A DNA stretch of 6,024 bases from an uncultured Clostridia bacterium. Its GTDB lineage: Bacteria > Bacillota > Clostridia > Oscillospirales > Oscillospiraceae. The translations under genes and the position numbers were made by a program. The notes beneath the pieces were generated by a model. That model worked only from the letters and a program-made list of their open reading frames with translations, was not told where the DNA came from and made no database searches. Positions 1 to 5,804 of this stretch are shown piece after piece. The stretch covers positions 1 through 6,024 of the forward strand of contig CAMGCA010000136.1 of NCBI GenBank assembly GCA_946011705.1, read 5' to 3'. Numbering within the stretch: position 1 is the stretch's first letter; the number at the start of each line of letters is the position of its first letter.

Positions 1-28
1 CAATTGTTCATTGTCAATTGTCAATTTA
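1..28. repeat. AT-rich iterated TTGTCAA-type sequence at the window edge
   Basis: The first 28 bases iterate a short unit: CAATTG occurs at 1 and 15, and TTGTCAAT occurs at 12 and again at 19. The composition differs sharply from the GC-rich coding DNA that follows. Such CAATTG/TTGTCAA strings are common between genes in gut clostridia (from memory). I see no clear -35/-10 pair for the regulator between here and its ribosome binding site, so the promoter may lie to the left of the window or be weak. Confidence 0.35.
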
Positions 29-74
29 TTTCCCCTTTTGCTGAGTAAAACCGATAAACACAACAATTTTTATC

Positions 75-84
75 AGGTGGAGGA
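75..84 (+). promoter_or_regulatory. Ribosome binding site that fixes the start of the Crp/Fnr gene
   Basis: AGGTGGAGGA with its GGAGG core at 79-83 lies 8 nt before the ATG at 92. The frame is open further upstream to a TTG at 11, but that codon has no Shine-Dalgarno sequence and the extra 27 residues resemble no part of a Crp/Fnr protein. The ATG at 92 is therefore preferred. Confidence 0.75.
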
Positions 85-91
85 TGATTTC

Positions 92-787
92 ATGGAACCG
101 CTTCTGGAAGGGCTGAAAAAGTCGGAATTGTTTTCCGATTTCCCGGAGGAGATCGTCACAAACTGCATCCTGCCTCACCGGCAGGTTCAGGAATACCGAA
201 AGGAGATCTGCCTGATTCGGCCCCAGCAAAAGGTCAGTCGTTTTGGCATTCTTCTTTCGGGAAAAGTCAATATCTTGCACATTTTTATGGAGGGCAGCTA
301 CAGTCTCATTACCTCCCTGCGCCCAGGGGAGATTCTGGGTGCGGATCTGATCTTTACCCGCAGCCAGCTTTCCCCTTACCATGCCGTGACTGCCGCGGAT
401 ACCCGGGTCGCCTACTTTCCCAGGGAACTGGCCACCCGTCCCGGTATGCTGCCGGATATCTGGCGGGCAGAGTTGACCCGGCAGCTTGCGGTGTGGATTT
501 CCAATGGAAATATTAAGAAGGAATATCGTCTTGCCATTCTGTCTCAGAAGGGTCTGCGGGAGCGGATTCTGACGTATCTGACCATGCAGGCCTCCCGGCG
601 GCAGACCACCGCCTTCGCCATTCCATTTTCCCGGGAGGAGCTGGCGGCTTATCTCTGTGTCAACCGCAGCGCCCTGTCCCGGGAGCTGAGCCTGATGCAG
701 GAAGAAGGGCTGATCACCTTTCAGAAAAACCATTTCCGCCTGAACTTCCTGACCCCGGCGGAAAATGGTCAGATTTTACCGTTTTGA
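92..787 (+). CDS. Crp/Fnr-family transcriptional regulator
   Basis: A cytoplasmic DNA-binding regulator of 231 residues, the usual size for the family. The N-terminal part (about residues 10-120) has the cyclic-nucleotide-binding beta-roll pattern, with 'GILLSGKVNI' and 'LRPGEILGADLIF' as its typical glycine turns. A helical linker follows, then a C-terminal winged helix-turn-helix with 'FSREELAAYLCVNRSALSREL' spread over about residues 180-205 and the wing after it. There is no N-terminal cysteine cluster of the Fnr type, so oxygen sensing through a 4Fe-4S cluster is not indicated and the effector is unknown. The gene is convergent with the ligase gene and overlaps its 3' end by 19 bp. Regulators of this class often sit beside molybdenum-hydroxylase operons in anaerobes, so control of the neighbouring minus-strand block is a reasonable inference but is not shown by the sequence. 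Confidence 0.9.
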   Translation: MEPLLEGLKKSELFSDFPEEIVTNCILPHRQVQEYRKEICLIRPQQKVSRFGILLSGKVNILHIFMEGSYSLITSLRPGEILGADLIFTRSQLSPYHAVTAADTRVAYFPRELATRPGMLPDIWRAELTRQLAVWISNGNIKKEYRLAILSQKGLRERILTYLTMQASRRQTTAFAIPFSREELAAYLCVNRSALSRELSLMQEEGLITFQKNHFRLNFLTPAENGQILPF

Positions 788-1989
788 ACCTCAACAAAGC
801 GCTTTCCCAGATACATAGGCCCATGGGATGGCAGGGCCTTGGACACCCGCACCGTCACGGGAACCCCGGGGCAGCAGATTTCCGCGACCTGCGCCAGCCA
901 GTCTGCCCCCTGACCGTCTATCGTCCGGGCATCCATTCGCAGGGTTCCGTCAAAGCCTGCCCGGTAGTCCACCAGGGATTCCAACGGAAACAGGGCGCTG
1001 TCCAGGGCTTCTATGGAAATCGCCCCTTCCCTTCTGGACACAGTGTCAATCCGCCGGGTCACGCCGCCGCAGGGACAGGGCGGAAGAATACGGGTGAAGT
1101 CACCTGTGCGGTAGCGGATCAGGGGCATGGCTTCCAGGCCGATGGTGGTGATCACCAGCTCCCCGTACTCCCCTTCCGGCAGGATTTGTCCATTTTCGCC
1201 GATGATTTCCGAGATGATGTGGTTCTCCCGCAGGTGCATTCCCTCGAAAGCGGGACAGGACACCGCCCCGCCCAGTCCGCACTCCCGGCTGCCGTAATGG
1301 GGGTACAGTTTGCTGCCCAATTGGGCTTCCAAAGCGTCCATCACACCCCTGGGGCAGGCATCCCCGGACACCAGTGCCCGTTTGGTGGGCAGAGGCTTCC
1401 CATACATCCGGCACAGGCCCAGCAGGGTCACCGGGAAGCCGATGTAGGTTTCCGGCCGGGTTTCCGACACCAGCGCCGACAGTTCTTCCCAGCTCAGGCC
1501 AAAGCCCGCCCGGATGGGAATGCCTCCCAGCCGCTCCACGGCCCGGGCAATCAAGTCACCCAACCCGAAGGGGCCGGAAAAAGGAAAGGTAATCAGGCAT
1601 TTTTCGCCGGGAGACAGCATCTCCCCGATACCTGCGGCAAAAAAGCCGATGGTGTTTTCCGTATCCCGCCCGGTGTAGAACACCCGCTTGGCTTTTCCCG
1701 TGGTGCCTGAGGTAGACCCGGAGATGACCCGGCTCACCTCCGACTGGGAAGTCAGCAGGAAAGAACCGGGATTCTCCGCCAGCATGGCGGGAGTGGTAAA
1801 GGGCAGCCGCGCCAATTGCGCCAGATTGTCCAGTTTTTCCGGGTATCCGGCATAGATACCGCCCCTTATCCTTAACCGGGCCAGCGTCTCATTCAGCCGC
1901 CGCAGCTGCAAAGCTTCCAGTCCCTCCCGGGTTAAAACCGGGAGGGACTCGATTTCGCAAATCCAATTGTCCAGTCGTGTTTTTCTCAT
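769..1989 (-). CDS. AMP-forming acyl-CoA ligase-like protein (phenylacetate-CoA ligase superfamily, DVU_1553-like)
   Basis: Adenylate-forming enzyme of 406 residues, apparently full length and intact. Visible motifs, in order: the phosphate-binding loop 'SGSTSGTTGKAKR' (about residues 91-103), 'YPHYGSRECGLG' as the adenine-binding A5-type motif, and 'PLIRYRTGDFTRI' with the conserved ribose-binding Asp. A cysteine-bearing 'PPCPCGG' follows, as in phenylacetate-CoA ligases. The family activates a carboxylate as acyl-AMP and usually passes it to CoA; the substrate here is unknown. The ATG overlaps the stop of the radical SAM remnant as ATGA, so translation was probably coupled to the gene upstream, and its own Shine-Dalgarno is weak. 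From memory it resembles the DVU_1553 family found in Trs-type operons; that assignment is less certain than the superfamily. It is the only intact member of the proposed operon apart from the small upstream gene. Confidence 0.85.
   Translation of the reverse strand: MRKTRLDNWICEIESLPVLTREGLEALQLRRLNETLARLRIRGGIYAGYPEKLDNLAQLARLPFTTPAMLAENPGSFLLTSQSEVSRVISGSTSGTTGKAKRVFYTGRDTENTIGFFAAGIGEMLSPGEKCLITFPFSGPFGLGDLIARAVERLGGIPIRAGFGLSWEELSALVSETRPETYIGFPVTLLGLCRMYGKPLPTKRALVSGDACPRGVMDALEAQLGSKLYPHYGSRECGLGGAVSCPAFEGMHLRENHIISEIIGENGQILPEGEYGELVITTIGLEAMPLIRYRTGDFTRILPPCPCGGVTRRIDTVSRREGAISIEALDSALFPLESLVDYRAGFDGTLRMDARTIDGQGADWLAQVAEICCPGVPVTVRVSKALPSHGPMYLGKRFVEVQNGKI
1920..1948. other. Perfect 11-bp inverted repeat inside the 5' part of the ligase gene
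   Basis: Arms 1920-1930 (GTCCCTCCCGG) and 1938-1948 (CCGGGAGGGAC) are exact reverse complements around a 7-nt loop. They begin about 40 nt inside the ligase coding sequence, across the codons for SLPVLTREGLE. In the mRNA this would be a very GC-rich hairpin. No run of T follows on either strand, so it is not an intrinsic terminator. It could be a coding coincidence or could slow early translation. Confidence 0.5.
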
Positions 1990-2861
1990 TTGCGGTACAA
2001 TGCCTTTCCATTGATATCCGTCAGGTTATAGGCGCAGAAGGGCACCATGCCCCGCTCGGTGTCCACCTCGCAGATATAGCACCGGCGCAGACGGGCAAGA
2101 TCAAGGTTGTAGGCGTCCTGAAACACCATCCCGGAGACGGTGAAGGTATTTTCCACGGTCTGCCGCAAAAAGTCGTCCAGAGAGGAAGTGTCGCTGTCCC
2201 CATCGCAGCCGACAGCCTTGCCGCTCCACTGCTGGGACACGAAGTCCCGGGCGTCGCTGGATTTGACGCAGCAGCATTGGCTTCTTTTCCGGGGCAGGGC
2301 TTTGATACTGCCGTCCGGTTTTCGCAGGTAACTTGCGTGGAAGGAGCAGTAGGGGCTTTCCGCGCCGCCGCCGCCAAAATCCGCAGCCTTCATCAGGCCC
2401 TGCGTCTGCTGCTCAATGCGGCGCAGAACCGCCGGGATGGTCAGACGCTTCTCCGGGGCTTCCAGTCCGCAGCGGCCGAAATAGGAGATGGGCTGAATAT
2501 GAACGCCCCGGACGTGGGGGGCATGCTCCAAAGCAAAGCGGAGAATATCGCCCAGAGCCTGATCGTTGACTCCCGGCGCAACCGTGGGTACCAAAACCAC
2601 CGGCAGTCCCGCGGCTTTGCAGTTTTCCATGGCGCGCAGTTTGGTTGACCTCAAAGCCGCGCCCCGGAGGGTCTGGTAGATTTGATCGTCCAGACCGTCA
2701 AATTGCAGGAACACCGTGCTGACCCCGGCTTTCGCAAGATGTTCGGCGTAGCCTTCCTCCCGGGCAATGCGAAGACCGTTGGTGTTCAACTGGAAGAAGG
2801 TGAAGCCCTTTTCCCTGCCCAGGGCGATGATCTTGTCCAGATCGTTTTTGGCAGGCAGACG
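1986..2861 (-). pseudogene. Radical SAM protein remnant (TrsS-like), N-terminal part with the Fe-S motif missing
   Basis: The frame is open from just after a TAA at 2862-2864 down to the TGA at 1986. Homologous-looking sequence starts near 2852 with 'AKNDLDKIIALGREKGF' and then 'FFQLNTNGLRIA', which in radical SAM enzymes lies just after the GGEPT-type strand. About the first third of the protein, including the CxxxCxxC motif that binds the catalytic 4Fe-4S cluster, is therefore absent. What remains is the barrel ('VFLQFDGLDD', 'LVPTVAPGVND', 'HIQPISYFG') and a Cys-rich C-terminal domain with 'SQCCCVKSSD', 'RRCYICEVD' and 'VPFCAYNLTD'. The TTG at 2789 could start a shorter product, but this would still lack the cluster. 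From memory the C-terminal pattern fits the TrsS radical SAM (seleno)protein group. Its end overlaps the ligase start by 4 bp. The upstream stop is TAA, so selenocysteine decoding cannot rescue it. Confidence 0.8.
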
Positions 2862-3418
2862 TTATCCTGCGTCCACAGGGCTTCCAGATAGTATTCGCGC
2901 CACTGATCCGTCAGATCCTCCAGATGCCGCACAGCAAAGCCCGCCTGACGGGCCTGATTGAGCAGTTCGACCACATTTTCCGTCACGTCGGAGAACACCA
3001 ACTTACCGCCCTTTTTCAGCAGTTTTCCCGCCTGTTTCAGGGCCAACGGAACATTCCCGCTGGCATAGAAGCTGCACTGGGAGATGATTCCGTCAAAGCT
3101 GCCCTCGGGGTAGGGTGGATTCAGGTAGTCCCCGGCAGTCACGTTCTGTCCACAAGGGGCCAGATCAATCCCCTCCGCTTCATAGCCCAGTGACCGCAGC
3201 AGCCGGATGGTGCTGCCGTCCCCCGCCCCCATGTCCAGCCACCTGGCAGGCGGGGACAGGAAGGACAGCTCAATCAGATAGCGGCTGTGCTCCTCGCCGC
3301 AGCCGATCTTACAGCCGGTGAGCAGCAAGCGCTCCCGCAGGAAGGTCGCCAGCGTCTCGTTTTCGTCCACCAGAATGTTCCGGGTGACGCCGGTGATGAT
3401 AAAGGTTTTCTTGACCAT
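2786..3418 (-). CDS. Chimeric frame: molybdenum-hydroxylase [2Fe-2S] N-terminus fused to a SAM methyltransferase with a frameshifted tail
   Basis: Three parts share one frame. Residues 1-43, counted from the ATG at 3418, match the start of the plant-ferredoxin-type domain of aldehyde oxidoreductase/xanthine dehydrogenase small subunits: 'MVKKTFIITGVTRN', 'DENETLATFLRERL', 'LTGCKIGCGEE'. The match stops before the CGxC part, so no cluster can form. From about 3289 the frame is a class I methyltransferase: 'RWLDMGAGDGSTIRLL' (SAM motif I), 'GYEAEGIDLA', 'DGIISQCSFY' and 'KLLKKGGKLVFSDV', ending near 'QWREYYLEALW'. The last 28 or so residues read through radical SAM DNA in the wrong frame to a TGA. 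The methyltransferase core is nearly complete but lacks its own N-terminus. The ATG at 3418 lies 10 nt from GGAGG (3429-3433); another in-frame ATG at 3427 is only 1 nt from it. I infer a deletion product; whether it has activity is unknown. Confidence 0.75.
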   Translation of the reverse strand: MVKKTFIITGVTRNILVDENETLATFLRERLLLTGCKIGCGEEHSRYLIELSFLSPPARWLDMGAGDGSTIRLLRSLGYEAEGIDLAPCGQNVTAGDYLNPPYPEGSFDGIISQCSFYASGNVPLALKQAGKLLKKGGKLVFSDVTENVVELLNQARQAGFAVRHLEDLTDQWREYYLEALWTQDNVCLPKTIWTRSSPWAGKRASPSSS

Positions 3419-3428
3419 AAGTGCCATT

Positions 3429-3435
3429 CCTCCTT
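3429..3435 (-). promoter_or_regulatory. Strong ribosome binding site before the chimeric frame
   Basis: AAGGAGG on the minus strand. It suits the ATG at 3418 (10 nt away) better than the ATG at 3427 (1 nt away). The 'MVKKTF' start at 3418 also agrees with the usual beginning of molybdenum-hydroxylase Fe-S domains, which suggests that this is the original translation signal of the lost hydroxylase gene. Confidence 0.6.
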
Positions 3436-3452
3436 ATAATCTGTGAAATTAC

Positions 3453-3710
3453 TTACTTTTTCTTGTGGGAACCGCAGGGATCCTCGTCCGGGCCTTTGCC
3501 GGTGAGGTCCTGCATCCGCTGCATTCCCCGGGCAGAGTAGAACACCAGCTGGGAAACGCTGCCGTCCAGATTCTCCCCCCGGAGCACAAGGCCGTTGGCG
3601 TTCTCGTAATAATCAATGGGAAGTGTCCGCCGGTAAACCTTACCGGTGGCCCCGTCCACCACCTCTACGGTGACTTCCTTTGCGGAAATCTCGAAAATTT
3701 CGCTGTCCAT
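3453..3710 (-). CDS. Small protein of unknown function (85 aa)
   Basis: I do not recognise a family. The ATG at 3710 has AAGGTGG about 8 nt upstream; a longer frame from a TTG at 3734 has no comparable site. The N-terminal half looks like beta strands ('EIFEISAKEVTVEVVDG', then 'KVYRRTLPIDYYENANGLVL'), followed by 'GSVSQLVFYSARGMQRM' and a polar tail with 'GPDEDPCG' and a terminal lysine run. It has one cysteine, no signal peptide and no membrane segment, so it is probably cytoplasmic. It is the first gene after the terminator at 3816-3858 and ends 34 nt before the chimeric frame's start codon, so it is probably the first gene of the collapsed operon. A role beside the lost molybdenum hydroxylase is possible but not shown. 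Confidence 0.65.
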   Translation of the reverse strand: MDSEIFEISAKEVTVEVVDGATGKVYRRTLPIDYYENANGLVLRGENLDGSVSQLVFYSARGMQRMQDLTGKGPDEDPCGSHKKK

Positions 3711-3791
3711 GCCAACCACCTTCTGTCCACGCAAAATCGGAGGATTCCCCTCTACGACTTCATTGTGACTTAATTCGTTCCGCTTTTACAC

Positions 3792-3809
3792 CTTGTATTC
3801 AAAAACAAG
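3792..3809. promoter_or_regulatory. Possible operator palindrome upstream of the operon
   Basis: CTTGT at 3792-3796 and ACAAG at 3805-3809 form an 18-bp dyad with an 8-nt centre. It sits about 80 bp upstream of the 85-aa gene, just past the terminator of the preceding unit, where that operon's promoter should be. The TTGT...ACAA form recalls Crp/Fnr-type half sites, but the spacing differs from both the Fnr (14 bp) and Crp (16 bp) consensus. No convincing -35/-10 pair was found. Low confidence. Confidence 0.25.
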
Positions 3810-3815
3810 TCGCAG

Positions 3816-3858
3816 AAAAAAGGTGACGGTGATTGTTAATTCTGCACAATCACCGTCA
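3816..3858 (-). terminator. Rho-independent terminator of the RluA/TylF-like unit
   Basis: Exact 13-bp inverted repeat: TGACGGTGATTGT at 3824-3836 and its reverse complement at 3846-3858, with a 9-nt loop. On the minus strand the stem is followed by CC and six T (complement of 3816-3821). It begins 25 nt after the TAA at 3884-3886 that would end the full-length TylF-like gene. This placement supports the restored 3' end of that gene and separates it from the next operon. Confidence 0.85.
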
Positions 3859-3883
3859 TAGAATCGTCACATATTTCAGCAAA

Positions 3884-4836
3884 TTATAACCTACAAAGCA
3901 CCAGCGTCCCGTTCAAATCGGGAATGGGCACAGCGGGAAGCCGCTCCCCGACCTCTGCCTCATACCGTTCCAGCGCTTTTCCCAGGCCGGGCAGGCCGGG
4001 ATTTCCCCAGTCGTGGAGCATCAGATACCCGCCGTTGGAAAGCCTTGGCTAGAAATACCGCAGCCCCGCCAGTGTCGCCGGTTCGAAATCCACATCCAAA
4101 GACACAAAGCAGAAGGTTTCTTCCAGTCCGCCCAGCGAATCCGGGAAAAAGCCAGGTTTCAGCACGATTTTCTCAGGATACGGCATTCCCGCCATCACCT
4201 GTTCCACTGAGGTCTTCTCATGGGCGGCCTGGATGGCCTCCCCTGCCCCGGCGGCATTGTCAAAGCCCTGAAAGCTGTCGAACAGATAGAGCGTGCGGTC
4301 AGGAAGAAGCCGATTGAGGCACCGGGCAAACTGTCCCCGGTAGACGCCCAGCTCTGCCGCCGCGCCGGGTACATCCGCAAGGCGGCGGCACAGCAGCTCC
4401 AGAGTTCCCATGCGGACATAATCGTTTTCCATCTCCTGCCCGGTGAGCCGGGTGTCCCGTAGCTGGCATGGCGTGGGGACAATGTGGTGTGATGCCAGCA
4501 ATGTTTCCGCCAGTGCTTTCCCCAAAATCTGATATGCGGTGTCGCGGGAGGCATCATTTCTGTCCCGCAGGGAGACGCTGTTTTTCAGGAACAGGCACCG
4601 CTCTGCCGGGATGCCCAGATCGGCACATTTTTCGGTGATGTCCTCCACATGGCGGATGGTCACAATCATCAAATCGCATTGTGAGACGGGTGCCGCCTCC
4701 GGCGGCAGCAGGGGCCTTCCGAGAAAAGTCGCTGAATCGGGACTGCTTTCCACAAAAGCGGCAATCCGTTCCGGGGTAACCCCCTGTCAATCAGCTCCGA
4801 CGCGCCGCAGCCCGTGCCCCATACATAAATTCCCAT
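3884..4836 (-). pseudogene. TylF/MycF-like SAM-dependent O-methyltransferase, broken by a frameshift and an amber codon
   Basis: Read across two lesions this is a 317-residue protein. The N-terminal 19 residues ('MGIYVWGTGCGASELIDRG') are in one frame. After a run of five G (4780-4784) the frame changes, and one extra G would restore 'GVTPERIAAFVESSPDS'. An N-terminal Rossmann-like domain is followed by the TylF-type methyltransferase, with 'AAELGVYRGQFARCL' as the SAM site, 'LYLFDSFQGF', and 'FVSLDVDFEPATLAGLRYF' carrying acidic metal-ligand candidates. A TAG at 4049-4051 interrupts there. The same frame then continues with 'PRLSNGGYLMLHDW' and 'LNGTLVLCR' to a TAA at 3884, as in intact relatives, where the interrupted position is normally Tyr (one base from TAG). 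The longest uninterrupted frame is 4753-4049 with a GTG start. The ATG at 4836 has GGAAGGAG 7 nt upstream and overlaps the RluA stop as TAATG. The methylated substrate is unknown. Confidence 0.85.
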
Positions 4837-5708
4837 TAAAAGGCTCCTTCCTGTTTTGCCGCGTCCATTTTGGATTCCAGCATCATGAATTCTCCCGTAA
4901 GCGGGTGGTAAAATTCCAGTTTTTTCGCGCACAGCATCTGATGGGTCAGCCCCAGTTCCTCGGAAAATGCCTGGGATTCCGGACTTCCGTACTGAGGGTC
5001 CCCCAGAATGGGAAAGCCCATGTAGGCGCAGTGAAGGCGCAGCTGGTGGGTCCTGCCGGTGACGGGGTGCAAGTCTAGTTTACATAACTTTTCGCCCCGT
5101 TCCAAAACCAGCCACTCGGTTACGGACGGCTTCCCATCGGGATTGACATAACGCAGAAGACTCGGCAGCGGCCGCCGAGCTATGGGCGCGTCAATGATGC
5201 CGTTGTTCTCCTTCGGTTCACCGTAGACCAACGCATGGTAGGTTTTCTTTGCGCCGCAGTTCTGCAAAAGGCTGTGGACATGGGCATTTTTCGCCAGCAA
5301 CACGATGCCGAAGGTGTCCCGATCCAGCCGGGTCATGGGGTGAAACGCGGAATGCTGCCCGGTTTTCCGGTAGTATCCGGCGACATAATTTGCCAGCGTC
5401 CCCGTATTTTTCGCCCGGGAGGGGTGAATCAGCATCCCGGCAGGCTTGTCCACCGCCAAAATAGCGTCATCCTCATAGAGAATCGACAGTTCCCCGTCCT
5501 CCGCCGGGTATTCCGGGGTTTCCTCTGCCAAAGCGACAGTAATTACATCCCCGGGCTGCACCGGGTAATTCGTCCGCTGCGGAATTCCATTTACCCGAAT
5601 GGAATCCCCCCATTTCAGCTTGTTCATGAGGCCTGCGGACATTTTCAGTTCTCCCAGCAGGAAGGACGAAAGCCGCCCTGCCCGCATAGCCTTATGCGTC
5701 AGTTCCAC
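4836..5708 (-). CDS. RluA-family RNA pseudouridine synthase
   Basis: Converts uridine to pseudouridine in rRNA or tRNA; which site cannot be told from sequence. The 290 residues are a normal length for the family. An N-terminal S4 RNA-binding domain (about residues 12-70, with 'AGLMNKLKWGDSIRVNG') precedes the catalytic domain. Visible motifs are 'ILAVDKPAGMLIHPS', the catalytic 'TRLDRDTFG' whose Asp after Leu is the nucleophile, 'KTYHALVYG', and 'LHPVTGRTHQLRLH' followed by 'GFPILGDPQYG'. The usual HRLDxxTSG reads TRLDRDTFG here, which I recall as common in clostridial members. The start is a GTG preceded by GGGGGGAAG about 4 nt away. The frame is intact. It overlaps the TylF-like gene by one base, so the two are probably co-transcribed. 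Confidence 0.92.
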   Translation of the reverse strand: MELTHKAMRAGRLSSFLLGELKMSAGLMNKLKWGDSIRVNGIPQRTNYPVQPGDVITVALAEETPEYPAEDGELSILYEDDAILAVDKPAGMLIHPSRAKNTGTLANYVAGYYRKTGQHSAFHPMTRLDRDTFGIVLLAKNAHVHSLLQNCGAKKTYHALVYGEPKENNGIIDAPIARRPLPSLLRYVNPDGKPSVTEWLVLERGEKLCKLDLHPVTGRTHQLRLHCAYMGFPILGDPQYGSPESQAFSEELGLTHQMLCAKKLEFYHPLTGEFMMLESKMDAAKQEGAF

Positions 5709-5804
5709 GTTCTTCCCCCCATTTACATAGAAATGCAGAATGCAAAATTGGAATTTGGCGGCGAGTCGCCGCTGACAATGTGTTACGAACTTGGTCTATC
5801 CCAT
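5709..5804. other. Intergenic stretch upstream of the RluA gene with a short GC hairpin
   Basis: No coding sequence is supported here. It contains an AT-rich segment with a doubled AATGCA unit (5733-5744) of the kind often seen between genes in gut clostridia. It also has a compact palindrome at 5758-5772 (GCGGCGA and its reverse complement around one base). The promoter of the RluA gene should lie here or in the adjoining repeat, but I see no convincing -35/-10 pair. Confidence 0.4.

Noticed and set aside
11..91. N-terminal extension of the Crp/Fnr protein from the TTG at 11
   Set aside because: There is no ribosome site, the region is AT-rich intergenic-type sequence, and the ATG at 92 has a well-placed GGAGG.
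784..1710. Long plus-strand open frame of about 308 codons
   Set aside because: It is antisense to the clear adenylate-forming ligase, is rich in Pro/Gly/His/Gln as GC-rich shadows are, and has no family-like motif.
1977..2648. Plus-strand open frame of about 223 codons
   Set aside because: It is the antisense shadow of the radical SAM remnant, whose minus-strand translation has recognisable motifs.
2786..2864. Selenocysteine or pyrrolysine recoding to join the methyltransferase and radical SAM frames
   Set aside because: The two are in different frames, and the stop just upstream in the radical SAM frame is TAA, which neither system reads. A deletion explains it better.
3816..3858. Bidirectional terminator
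   Set aside because: Only the minus-strand side of the stem has a T run. The plus-strand side reads TAGAATCG after the stem, and no plus-strand gene ends there.
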